DNA of 64,000 nucleotides from contig SIBG01000005.1 in assembly GCA_009695305.1 (NCBI GenBank), forward strand, positions 16,455-80,454, written 5' to 3'. Numbering within the stretch: the stretch's first letter is position 1; every line of letters begins with the position of its first letter. This DNA is from Opitutus sp. (GTDB taxonomy: Bacteria > Verrucomicrobiota > Verrucomicrobiia > Opitutales > Opitutaceae). Positions 16,886 through 24,691 of the stretch are shown here, piece by piece. Position numbers and translations under genes: made by a program. Below the pieces are notes generated by a model. It did not search any database, had not been told where the DNA came from, and was given only the letters and a program-made list of their open reading frames with translations.

Positions 16886-18145
16886 CTACAGTTCCAAGCA
16901 CACGCCCTGCGTCGTGCTGCGGAGCAGGATCTGGCCGTCGCTAAATGCGGGGCTCGCCCAGACTTTGCCCTCGATGACCTTGGCGCTCGCGAGTTCGCGA
17001 TACGCCGTCGGCGTCGGCTCGATGAGCTTGAGCACACCGGCGTCCGTGGTCGCGACGAGCCGGTTCCCGACCATGATCACCTGGCTGGGCCCGAAGCCGG
17101 GCTGCGTCCATTGAATTTTCCCGGTTCGAATATCGATGCACTTCATGGGATTATTGCCGAAATCGCGATGCCCATAGAGCCCGTAAAGATAACCGTCATG
17201 CACGACGGCCGTGCTCCAATGCGCCTCCGCGTCCTTGCCCGGAATGCGCCACAGCTCGGTCACTTCCCATTGGTCCCCCGTGCGCTTGACTTGACAGGCC
17301 GCGCCGCCGACGCCGTAGGCCGCCGCGCAGTTGACGATGTCGCCCCAGACCACGGGTGAAGCGGCGGTCGAGGTGCGGTAGGGAAACGGATAGTGCCAGA
17401 GTTCGCGACCATTGGCGGGATCGCGGGCCACGATGCCACGCTCGACCATGAAGATGGCCTGTTGCACCCCGTGAATCGTCGCCACGATGGGGGTCGAATG
17501 CACGGCGCGGTCGCTGCCGGCTTTCCACAACACTTCGCCGGACTCCGCTTTGAACGCGAGGTAAGTCTGTCCGCTGCCGCCGCCCGCGACCAGCACGCGA
17601 TCTCCGATGACGAGTGGCGACGCGGCGTTCGCCCACGTGATTTCGTTGCCGCCGAATTCCTTGATTAGATCCCGCGTCCACTCGGCCGCACCCGTGGCGC
17701 TGTTGAGCGCGTGAAGATCGAACTTGCCGCCAAACACGAAAACTCGGCCGCCGGAGAAAACCGGGGTCGCCCGCGGGCCGTCGCCGCCGTCGTTGCCGGG
17801 CGCGCCACGTTCCCCGCCACCGCGGTAGCCCGTCACACCCAGTGGCGTTTGCCAGACGGTTTTTCCGCTCTGGCGATCGATCGCGATGGCGGTCTCGCGA
17901 CCATCGACCGGCACGACCGTGTAGGCCCGGCCTTCGCCAGTGACGAAGGAACTGAACCCGCCGCCCGCGGTGATTTCCCAGATCTTGCGCGGCTGGCCCG
18001 CGGTCCACGTCGCGGCGGCGATTTCCGCCGTCTTGCGGTTGCCGCTCGGGCCCATGATTTGCGACCAGTCGCCGGCCCGCGCGGCGGGAAGGCCGACGGC
18101 AAGCACGAGCGTGGCGAAAAGCGGGAGACGGGGAGAGGTTTTCAT
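16886..18145 (-). CDS. PQQ-like beta-propeller protein 2, exported
   Basis: The 419-residue protein has a signal peptide (MKTSPRLPLFATLVLAVGLP, cleavage near AARAG). The signature is diverged (DWSQIMGPSGNRKT), lacking the usual Arg-Gly-Pro. Blade motifs include DRQSGKTVW, NSATGAAEW, KAESGEVLW, DPANGRELW and DIRTGKIQW. The sequence GGGERGAPGNDGGDGP is an internal Gly-rich loop. The minus-strand start at 18143-18145 begins exactly with the signal peptide; longer reading upstream is not signal-like. It converges on the antiporter and diverges from the small membrane protein gene. Of the thirteen propellers this and proteins 4 and 13 are the most divergent at the N-terminal motif. Confidence 0.88.
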   Translation of the reverse strand: MKTSPRLPLFATLVLAVGLPAARAGDWSQIMGPSGNRKTAEIAAATWTAGQPRKIWEITAGGGFSSFVTGEGRAYTVVPVDGRETAIAIDRQSGKTVWQTPLGVTGYRGGGERGAPGNDGGDGPRATPVFSGGRVFVFGGKFDLHALNSATGAAEWTRDLIKEFGGNEITWANAASPLVIGDRVLVAGGGSGQTYLAFKAESGEVLWKAGSDRAVHSTPIVATIHGVQQAIFMVERGIVARDPANGRELWHYPFPYRTSTAASPVVWGDIVNCAAAYGVGGAACQVKRTGDQWEVTELWRIPGKDAEAHWSTAVVHDGYLYGLYGHRDFGNNPMKCIDIRTGKIQWTQPGFGPSQVIMVGNRLVATTDAGVLKLIEPTPTAYRELASAKVIEGKVWASPAFSDGQILLRSTTQGVCLEL

Positions 18146-18312
18146 GGAGCGGGCCGGAGCGGGCGAAGGGCCAGACGTATGAACCATCAAACCGATTCCG
18201 CCGACGCGCGAATTTCCAAGCGCGCCGGCCGCGCGCGGCGGGGCGCGGGTGATGCCGTGCATCCTTACCGCCCGTTGGCGCGTCTTCCGCGCAGTCGCGA
18301 CCCAGTAAAAAT

Positions 18313-18420
18313 CCCCGGGGCAAGCCCCGGGGCATTTGACAAGACCGCCGCAAACTCATCCGACCATAATGCAATTCGCGCTTAAACCCGTCCGTCCAAC
18401 CAAGCCGAAGCAAGCTTCGG
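18313..18420. repeat. Two palindromes in the divergent intergenic region
   Basis: CCCCGGGGC-AA-GCCCCGGGG (18313-18332) has the same core as the palindromes flanking the REP transposase at 60787-61386. CCGAAG-CAAG-CTTCGG (18405-18420) ends 19 bases before the next start codon. The rest of the 294-base gap 18146-18439 shows nothing else I can name. Confidence 0.65.
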
Positions 18421-18439
18421 GGTATCGGACCCACAGCGA

Positions 18440-19051
18440 ATGAAATTTTTCGGACTCACTCCTGGCGCCCTCCCCGCCGATCCATCGTCGATGGCGGGGC
18501 GCGGGCGGCGACTGCCGTGGACGCTCGGCTACGGGAGCCTGAGCTTCGGGGCCGTCAGTGTGCTGGCCTACGCGATCTGGGCTTTCCGGTTGGTGCCGGG
18601 CACCGCGGCGATGTATGCGACGACGGCGGCGGTTTACGTGGGCGGTGGTGGGTTCGCGCTCAGCCGGCTGGTCTTGGCGCCGGGCGCGTGGCGACGTTTC
18701 CCGCCGTGCTTCGCCCTGGCGTTTCTCGCCTACGCAGTGGGCTGGTGCGCGTTTTGGTTCGGGCTGCGCGGAAAATACCACGCCGATCTCTTCGGTGCCG
18801 CCGCGGGCCTCGCGGCGATGACGTGGCTGTTTCAGCGTGCCTTCGGGAAAAAAGATGACTTCCTGCCACTCTTCGCGGTGTTGTTCACTGGTCACAGTCT
18901 CGGCTACTACGTGGGCGATGCCCTCCATGCGATCGTGGCCGGCGCGCCGGGCCGGCTGCTGTGGGGCGCGGCCCACGGGCTTGGCTTCGGCGCGGGCCTC
19001 GGCTACGTCCTTTGGCAATGCCAGCCGCGCCCGCGCGCAGCCCTCGAATAA
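18440..19051 (+). CDS. Integral membrane protein of unknown function, partner of a halogenase-like flavoprotein
   Basis: The 203-residue protein has about five predicted membrane helices (beginning LGYGSLSFGAVSVLAYAIWAF) and short cytoplasmic tails rich in Arg. Conserved-looking polar residues occur within helices (GHSLGYYVGDALHAI and AAHGLGFGAGLGY), including several His and Asp residues that could bind metal or a cofactor, but I do not recognise the family. It ends 13 bases before the start of the FAD-dependent oxidoreductase gene on the same strand, so the two are probably co-transcribed and may act on the same substrate. The ATG follows a short palindrome and a weak purine-rich stretch. 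Confidence 0.72.
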   Translation: MKFFGLTPGALPADPSSMAGRGRRLPWTLGYGSLSFGAVSVLAYAIWAFRLVPGTAAMYATTAAVYVGGGGFALSRLVLAPGAWRRFPPCFALAFLAYAVGWCAFWFGLRGKYHADLFGAAAGLAAMTWLFQRAFGKKDDFLPLFAVLFTGHSLGYYVGDALHAIVAGAPGRLLWGAAHGLGFGAGLGYVLWQCQPRPRAALE

Positions 19052-19064
19052 TTTTTCTTCCCTC

Positions 19065-20384
19065 ATGCCGACCAAGACCGCAACCCAATCCTACGACGCG
19101 ATCATCATCGGCGGCGGGCCCGCCGGCGCCTGCGCCGGCGCGATCCTCGGCGAATACGGCCACCGCGTGCTCATCCTCGAACGCGAAAAATTTCCCCGCT
19201 TCCACATCGGCGAATCGCTGATCCCGTTTACGTTTCAGCCGCTCCAGCGCATCGGCATGATTCCGAAAATGAAGGCGTCGGCCTTCCAGAAGAAATACAG
19301 CGTGACCTTCGTGCAACCGGACGGCCGGCGCTCGCAGCCCTTTTATTTTTTCAACCGCTACGACCGGGAGACCGTCGCGCAGACGTGGCAGGTGCTGCGG
19401 TCGGAGTTCGACCAGTTGATGCTCGACAACGCCCGCGAGAAAGGCGCCGAGGTGCGCGAAGAGACGACTGTCAACCGCCCGCTGCTGGACGGCGACCGCA
19501 TCGTCGGCGTCGAGGCCACCGACAAATCCGGCCGCACCTATGAGGTGCGCGCACCCATCACCCTGGATTGCACCGGCAAGGAGGCGTTCCTCTCGAACCG
19601 CAACGGCTGGCGCATGCGCGACCCTTACCTCAACAAGATTGCCGTCTGGACCTACTACAAAGATTCGAAACGCGGCGCGGGCATCGACGAAGGCGACACC
19701 ACGGTCGCCTACGTGCCGGACAAAGGCTGGTTCTGGCACATCCCGCAGCACCGCGGGATGACGAGCGTCGGGGTCGTCGCCGAGGGGAAGTATCTCACGC
19801 GCGATGGCTTCAAGGAGCCGAAGGAAATTTTCCATCGCGAGGTCGAGCAGAACCTCTGGATCAAGGACCGCCTGTCGGTCGGCGAGTGCACGGGCGAGTA
19901 TTACATCACGAGCGAATATTCGCGGCACTCCCGCTACTGCGCGTCGCCCGGCTTGGTGTTGGTCGGCGATGCGTTCGCGTTTCTCGATCCCGTGTTCAGC
20001 AGCGGCGTGATGCTCGCGCTCAAGAGCGGACAACTCGTGGGTGAGACCATCCACGTCGGCCTGCTGGCGGGCGATTTGTCGCCCGCGCGCTTCACGGCCT
20101 ATGGCGCGACGGTCCGGCAGGGCGTCGAAAACATGCGCAAGCTGGTCTACGCGTTCTACGACCCGAAATTTTCCTTCCGCGAAGTCATTGCGCGCTATCC
20201 CGACGCGGCCGGAGAAATCACCGACTGCCTCTCGGGCGACGTGAACAAGGATTTTTCCCAACTGTGGAGCCGCATCCGCGAATTCGTGCCGTTGCCGGAC
20301 GATCTACCCTACGGCGAACCGCTGGGAGCGGACGCCCTGGCGCGATCGTTGCCAACGGCCCAAAACGGCGGGCGGCCCGGCTGA
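19065..20384 (+). CDS. FAD-dependent oxidoreductase of the flavin-halogenase / geranylgeranyl-reductase-like superfamily
   Basis: The 439-residue protein has an N-terminal Rossmann FAD motif (IIGGGPAGACAG, residues 15-26), followed by EREKFPRFHIGESLIP, typical of the tryptophan/phenol halogenase-like family. A second FAD-contact motif is GDAFAFLDPVFSSGVMLA. Residues 222-227 read WFWHIP, matching the W-x-W-x-I-P signature of flavin-dependent halogenases; W-F-W-x-I-P variants occur in phenolic halogenases. Family relatives also include reductases and monooxygenases without halogenating activity, so the chemistry is not proven. I cannot confirm the catalytic Lys. It is probably co-transcribed with the membrane protein upstream and ends 9 bases from the convergent propeller gene. 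The ATG at 19065 is preceded by an A/T-rich TTTTTCTTCCCTC stretch rather than a clear Shine-Dalgarno. Confidence 0.85.
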   Translation: MPTKTATQSYDAIIIGGGPAGACAGAILGEYGHRVLILEREKFPRFHIGESLIPFTFQPLQRIGMIPKMKASAFQKKYSVTFVQPDGRRSQPFYFFNRYDRETVAQTWQVLRSEFDQLMLDNAREKGAEVREETTVNRPLLDGDRIVGVEATDKSGRTYEVRAPITLDCTGKEAFLSNRNGWRMRDPYLNKIAVWTYYKDSKRGAGIDEGDTTVAYVPDKGWFWHIPQHRGMTSVGVVAEGKYLTRDGFKEPKEIFHREVEQNLWIKDRLSVGECTGEYYITSEYSRHSRYCASPGLVLVGDAFAFLDPVFSSGVMLALKSGQLVGETIHVGLLAGDLSPARFTAYGATVRQGVENMRKLVYAFYDPKFSFREVIARYPDAAGEITDCLSGDVNKDFSQLWSRIREFVPLPDDLPYGEPLGADALARSLPTAQNGGRPG

Positions 20385-20393
20385 TTGTCAGTC

Positions 20394-21665
20394 TCACCGC
20401 GCTGGAATTCCCCCGGCCGGCACGCCCACGCACCAGAGAAACTCTTCGCGTGGTTCGCCCTTTTTCGCGTGGCGGAGGTAGACGCGCCCGCCGCAGATGG
20501 CGGGCGAGGCGAACGCCTCGTCGCCGAGTTGGTTTTGCGCGAGGAGTTTGAAATGTTGCGGCGTCGCCTCGAACACGCTGGTCACGCCGCGCAGGCTGGT
20601 CGCGTAGACGCGATCACCGGCCATGATGGGCGAAGCGTAGAAGTCTTTGTCGACCTTTTCGCGCCACACCTCGGCGCCGGTGTCCGCGCGCCAGCAAAAG
20701 GCCGTGCCCGCGTCGAGCACGCCAAACAAATGGCCGTCGCGCACGAGGAGCGAGGGCACGTAAAGGCGCGCGGGCGATTGCCAGACGACCTGGCCCGAGC
20801 CATCGGCGGCGACGGCCGCAACGTGGTTGCGCGGGTAGCCACCGCTGATGAACACGCGCCGACCGTCGCTCGCGGCCGTGACGACCGTCTCCTCGGTCGA
20901 GCCGGCGGTTTCCCAGAGTTTCTGGCCCGTGAGGGGATCGAAGCTGACGACCAAGTTACAGCCGGCGAGCACCGCCTGCACGCGGCCGCCGATGGTAAAA
21001 ATTGCCGGCGAGGCGTAGTTGGGAATTTTCGGACGCGCCTGCGACCAGATGATTTTCCCCGTGGCGCGATCGAGGCCGGCCACGCGGCCGCCGGCGCGGT
21101 TGTCGGCCGCGACGATGACGACGTTTTCGTGGACGACCGCCGAGGCACCGAAGCCCTGATGCACCTGGTAGTCTGCGACGCGCGTCTGCCAGAGAATTTT
21201 GCCGGCGGGGTCGAGTGCCGTGGTGTGAATCGCCTGGCCATGGAGAAAATTGATGTAGAGCCGGTCGCCATCGCACACCACGGAGGCGGACGCCGCGGAC
21301 GAGTTCTTGTGGTTGCCGGACTCGAGCGGGCCGCGGTGGACCACGGTTTGCCAGAGCTGCCGGCCGGTGCTGCGATCGAACGCGATGACGAGCTGCTCGC
21401 TGGTGGCGCTGTCGGCGGTGGCGAGGTAGACGCGCTCGCCAGCGACGGTGGGCGAACCGTGGCCCTTGCCGCGAACCGATGCGCGCCAGAGCACGTTTTC
21501 GGTCTCGCTCCATTTGACCGGGGCGTTTTGGTCCGCCGCCGCCTGGCCGTCGCGCGTGGGGCCGCGCCACGCGGGCCAGTCGGCACTCGCACCGGCGCGA
21601 GCGAGGGGCGGGGCGAACGAGCCGAGCAGGAGGGAGAGGAGCGCCAGCCGGTAAAAAAATTTCAT
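20394..21665 (-). CDS. PQQ-like beta-propeller protein 3, exported
   Basis: The 423-residue protein has a signal peptide (MKFFYRLALLSLLLGSF, cleavage near LARAG) and the signature ADWPAWRGPTRDG. Blade motifs include DRSTGRQLW, DPAGKILW, DRATGKIIW, DPLTGQKLW and RADTGAEVW. It has a His-rich stretch LESGNHKNSSAAS that recurs in similar form in propeller 5 (THRPGNKNAGYANGSA) and propeller 7 (IHDKNSPASPTPI); in this superfamily that loop is conserved between the first and second blades. It ends nine bases from the halogenase-like gene on the other strand. Upstream is a 376-base gap with three short GTGGGGCAAAAA repeats, but no gene. Confidence 0.9.
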   Translation of the reverse strand: MKFFYRLALLSLLLGSFAPPLARAGASADWPAWRGPTRDGQAAADQNAPVKWSETENVLWRASVRGKGHGSPTVAGERVYLATADSATSEQLVIAFDRSTGRQLWQTVVHRGPLESGNHKNSSAASASVVCDGDRLYINFLHGQAIHTTALDPAGKILWQTRVADYQVHQGFGASAVVHENVVIVAADNRAGGRVAGLDRATGKIIWSQARPKIPNYASPAIFTIGGRVQAVLAGCNLVVSFDPLTGQKLWETAGSTEETVVTAASDGRRVFISGGYPRNHVAAVAADGSGQVVWQSPARLYVPSLLVRDGHLFGVLDAGTAFCWRADTGAEVWREKVDKDFYASPIMAGDRVYATSLRGVTSVFEATPQHFKLLAQNQLGDEAFASPAICGGRVYLRHAKKGEPREEFLWCVGVPAGGIPAR

Positions 21666-21848
21666 GGGGACCCGCCGACAGTTCCGCCGATTTTACCGTC
21701 GCAAGCAAGAGCGCAGTGCGGTCAACGGTCGTCGCCGATGACGGCGGCGGGACTGAAATGATGCAGAAAAAACCGCCCGGCGATCGTTTCAGTTGCGTGG
21801 CACGCGGCCCACGCCACGATTCGCGCCTCCCTGCGGTATGAATTCACA

Positions 21849-21891
21849 GTGGGGCAAAAAAGTGGGGCAAAAAGGTGTGGGGCAAAAAGGG
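21849..21891 (+). repeat. Three tandem GTGGGGCAAAAA units
   Basis: GTGGGGCAAAAA starts at 21849, 21862 and 21877, at 13- and 15-base spacing, directly before an A/T-rich stretch (AATGTTTAATTTTTAG). It lies in the 376-base gene-free gap 21666-22041 upstream of the toxin-antitoxin pair. It could be a transposon-end remnant or a binding-site array; nothing else in the gap is recognisable. Confidence 0.55.
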
Positions 21892-22015
21892 TCTGGTTTT
21901 AATGTTTAATTTTTAGTGCGCTGGCATCCGAGCGGCTGAAATCGACACCGGCGCTGGCGGCCGGAGCGTGAGCAGGAACGAGCCGGGGATTTCCCAATGT
22001 GTTCGACTTCCTTTC

Positions 22016-22032
22016 ATGTCCGTCATTGACAT
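22016..22032. promoter_or_regulatory. Possible operator upstream of the toxin-antitoxin pair
   Basis: ATGTC and GACAT are separated by seven bases and end nine bases before the TTG start of the toxin gene. Type II antitoxins with an XRE domain often repress their own operon by binding short palindromes in this position. The assignment rests on position and symmetry only. Confidence 0.25.
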
Positions 22033-22041
22033 ACTCTCCGC

Positions 22042-22350
22042 TTGATCTTCATTGAGGATTCAGCTTTCACCAAAGCCCGCGAAACCCTGCTTTCCGATGA
22101 CGATTTTTACGCGCTGCAAAACTGGCTCCTCGTCTCTCCCGAGAGCGGCGCGGTCATCCAGCGGAGCGGCGGTTGCCGAAAAATTCGCTGGGCGGCCAAG
22201 GGACACGGCAAGCGGGGCGGCGTGCGCGTGATCTATTTTTACCGCCTCTCCGCCGCCGAAATCCTCCTTTTGGAAATCTATCCGAAAAACGAAAAAGAAG
22301 ACCTCACCGCCGAAGACTTGAAAAGACTTAAAAGGAAAATCAACCCATGA
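22042..22350 (+). CDS. RelE/HigB-family toxin
   Basis: The 102-residue protein resembles the HigB/RelE-like family often annotated as addiction-module toxin RelE. It begins MIFIEDSAFTKAR and contains the helix LLSDDDFYALQNWLLVSPES and the strand motifs KIRWAAKGHGKRGGVRVIYFYR and ILLLEIYPKN. The family cleaves mRNA, usually on the ribosome, and basic residues in the Arg-Trp and Arg-Val-Ile-Tyr-Phe strands are typical active-site positions. The start is TTG at 22042; no ATG in frame gives a full first helix. The antitoxin gene overlaps it by four bases, in the toxin-first order typical of higBA. A nearby palindrome may be its operator. Confidence 0.85.
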   Translation: MIFIEDSAFTKARETLLSDDDFYALQNWLLVSPESGAVIQRSGGCRKIRWAAKGHGKRGGVRVIYFYRLSAAEILLLEIYPKNEKEDLTAEDLKRLKRKINP

Positions 22351-22694
22351 ACCCGACGAAACTCAGACTAAAAAAGGAGCGCCTCCTCCGCGGTCGCGTG
22401 ACGCCGGCGCGCGTGACGGAGGTGCTCTCCGACGGTCGCGGCGGATTCGTCCGGCGAGAGCTCGACCCCGCCGCGTGGCGGCGCGACCAGGCGGCCGACT
22501 ACGCCGAGCGCGTGAAACAGGCGCGGCGCAAGCTCGGCATGACGCAGGACACGTTTGCGGCGCTTCTCGGCGTGCCGCGCGGCACGCTGCGCAACTGGGA
22601 GCAAAACCATCGCGAGCCGTCAGGCGCCGCCAAGGTGCTCATTACCGTCGCCGGCCACAACCCGCAGGCGGTGCTCGACGCGATTAACGCGTAA
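22347..22694 (+). CDS. XRE-family antitoxin (HigA-like)
   Basis: The 115-residue protein has a basic N-terminal segment (residues 1-50, probably the toxin-neutralising part) and a C-terminal helix-turn-helix: VKQARRKLGMTQDTFAALLG, then GTLRNWEQNHREPSGAAKVL, a typical XRE/HigA recognition arrangement. It should bind and inhibit the RelE-like toxin and repress the operon. The ATG overlaps the toxin's TGA (ATGA, 22347-22350), indicating translational coupling. The pair is isolated between propeller genes and flanked by repetitive sequence, which suggests acquisition by transfer or rearrangement; that is inferred. Confidence 0.87.
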   Translation: MNPTKLRLKKERLLRGRVTPARVTEVLSDGRGGFVRRELDPAAWRRDQAADYAERVKQARRKLGMTQDTFAALLGVPRGTLRNWEQNHREPSGAAKVLITVAGHNPQAVLDAINA

Positions 22695-22880
22695 CCCGAA
22701 ATCGGACGCCTCGTTTCCACGGCCCACGGTGCGCGATTCCCTCGCTGACGGATTGTCGCTCACTCTCCGCCATCGGAGGGGTCAGAAACCGGGCCTGGGT
22801 GGCCAATCATTCACTCCGTTGCTTGGTCCGGAGCGCTCCGTCCGCCCACGTAAAAGTGCCAGCGAACTCGCGGCCTATCT

Positions 22881-22985
22881 GACCCCCGGCAGCCGCACCC
22901 GTCCCGCCGCGAGCGCCAGCAGCGTCACGACCCCGGCCAGCGCGGAGAACACCGCTGCATACGAGTCGGTCAGCGCGTGGCATTG
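22881..22985 (-). pseudogene. Possible remnant of a membrane transporter C-terminus
   Basis: Read on the minus strand, about 35 residues (LTDSYAAVFSALAGVVTLLA followed by LAAGRVRLPG and a stop) look like the last helix and tail of an MFS-type permease. The segment is cut off at its upstream side by the REP element at 22981-23053. There is no start codon or rest of the gene. The remaining part of the 432-base gap 22695-23126 shows no recognisable gene. Confidence 0.25.
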
Positions 22986-23053
22986 CGCGAGAAGGAGCGG
23001 CGATCCAGTCAGATGGATTGCTTCGTCGCCTGCTTCGCGGGCTTCTCGCAATG
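22981..23053. repeat. REP-like inverted repeat with GCGATCCAG...GGATTGCTTCG core
   Basis: CATTGCGCGAGAAG (22981-22994) pairs with CTTCTCGCAATG (23042-23053). The internal GCGATCCAG-TCAGATGGATTGCTTCG closely matches the core at 4929-5012, so these two elements are one family. Confidence 0.7.
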
Positions 23054-23126
23054 ACAAACCACAACACCACGAAGCTTTCAGTTGCCGCGTCCACTCAAAT
23101 TCGGAGACTTCGTCCCCGGTCCCGTC

Positions 23127-24554
23127 ATGAACTTGTCAAAAGCCTCCCCCAAAATCGCCGGTCTCGCCTGCATCCTCGCGCTCGCGTTTTTTCCGCACCG
23201 CACGCCGGCGCAGGAGGCGAAGACTTACGCGGGACTCACGTTTCACGGTTCGCCGAAGCCGTTGCCCGCGGGCGCCATGACGGAGGACTGGCCGCACTTT
23301 CTCGGCCCGCATCACGACGCCACGACGCGCGAAACCAAGTTGCTCGCCCACTGGCCCGTGGGCGGCCCGAAGAAGATTTGGGAAATGGCAACCGGCGAGG
23401 GCTACGCGTGTCCCGTATTCGCGGGGGGCCGGTTGGTTTACTTCCACCGGATCGACGGCAAGGAAACCGTCGATTGCCTCGACCCGGAGACGGGCCGACG
23501 CTTCTGGCGTTTCGACTACCCGGCGGAATACCAAGATCGCTACGGTTTCAGTCCCGGGCCGCGCTCCAGTGCCGTGATCGATGACGGGCGCGTCTACGTC
23601 GCCGGCGTGACGGCCAGGTTGCACTGTCTCGATCTCAAGACCGGCCGGGTGATCTGGCGGCGCGACCTGATGGCGGACTACCAGGTCCCTCAATATTTTT
23701 TCGGCTACGGCCCGACGCCGCTCGTCTGGAAAGATCGCGTGATCGTCAACGTCGGCGGCAAGGCCCGCGATGGCGTCACCGGCACCTGCGTCGCCGCGTT
23801 CGACAAACTCACCGGTAAAACACTCTGGGAAGTGGAGGACGATTGGGGCGCCAGCTATGCCTCGCCCATCGTCGCGAAGCTCCGCGGCCGCGAGGTCGCC
23901 CTCGTGATCGCGGCGGGCGAGAGCCGGCCGAGCGTCGGCGGGCTGCTCACGATCGACCCGGCAACGGGCCAGGTCCTCGATCGTTTTCCATGGCGCGCCA
24001 AGGTCTACGAATCCGTGATCGCCGGCACGCCCCTCGTGGTCGACGAGCAGCGCGTCTTCATTTCCGAAACCTACGAAAAGGGCGGCACGCTGCTCGAGTT
24101 CGACGAGAATTTGAAATCGAAGCAGCGCTGGACGCAGCGCGGCTTCGGCCTGCATTGGATGATGCCGCTCCAGCTCGGCGGCCATCTCTACGGCTTCGCC
24201 GGCCGCAACCCACCCGACACCGAATTCAAGGGCCTCGACGTCGCCACGGGAAAAATCGTCTGGAGCGACGACACGCAGTTCGACGAGAACGGCCGGACCA
24301 GCAGTTTTTTTCGCGCGAGTCTCCTCCAGGCCGACGGTCGCGTCTTTTGCCTCGGCGAAGACGGACTCCTAGCCGAATTCAGTCTCACGCCGAAGGGCGC
24401 CGTCACGAAGCAGCGCGTCCGCCTCTTTTACGCGACTTCCACCTGGACGCTCCCGGCGCTGCATCGCGGCCTGCTCTACGTCGTGCATAACACCCGCGAT
24501 GTCCGCGACGACCAGCCGCCGCGGTTGATCTGCTACGATTTCCGCGGGGAGTGA
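23127..24554 (+). CDS. PQQ-like beta-propeller protein 4, exported
   Basis: The 475-residue protein has a signal peptide (residues 1-28, IAGLACILALAFFPHRTPAQ). The signature is displaced and diverged (EDWPHFLGPHHDATTRET). It is preceded by a 20-residue segment (AKTYAGLTFHGSPKPLPAGA) absent from the other propellers. Blade motifs are DPETGRRFW, DLKTGRVIW, DKLTGKTLW, DPATGQVLD and DVATGKIVW. The final region lacks the usual terminal strand seen in proteins 5-7 (it ends RLICYDFRGE), so the propeller may close differently. It opens a four-gene same-strand run (proteins 4-7), with 137 bases to the next gene. The start ATG was chosen at the signal peptide. Confidence 0.87.
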   Translation: MNLSKASPKIAGLACILALAFFPHRTPAQEAKTYAGLTFHGSPKPLPAGAMTEDWPHFLGPHHDATTRETKLLAHWPVGGPKKIWEMATGEGYACPVFAGGRLVYFHRIDGKETVDCLDPETGRRFWRFDYPAEYQDRYGFSPGPRSSAVIDDGRVYVAGVTARLHCLDLKTGRVIWRRDLMADYQVPQYFFGYGPTPLVWKDRVIVNVGGKARDGVTGTCVAAFDKLTGKTLWEVEDDWGASYASPIVAKLRGREVALVIAAGESRPSVGGLLTIDPATGQVLDRFPWRAKVYESVIAGTPLVVDEQRVFISETYEKGGTLLEFDENLKSKQRWTQRGFGLHWMMPLQLGGHLYGFAGRNPPDTEFKGLDVATGKIVWSDDTQFDENGRTSSFFRASLLQADGRVFCLGEDGLLAEFSLTPKGAVTKQRVRLFYATSTWTLPALHRGLLYVVHNTRDVRDDQPPRLICYDFRGE

Positions 24555-24691
24555 GGGGGCGCAAGGTCGCGCCCGGCCCCGCGCTGGCGCCCGCCGTCCT
24601 CCGCGGAGCGGCGGCGGAATTCTCTTTGACCGCGAGTCCCCCGCCGACTGTGCTTCCGGCTCGCGCCGCCCACCGGCCGATCCCCCACCCC

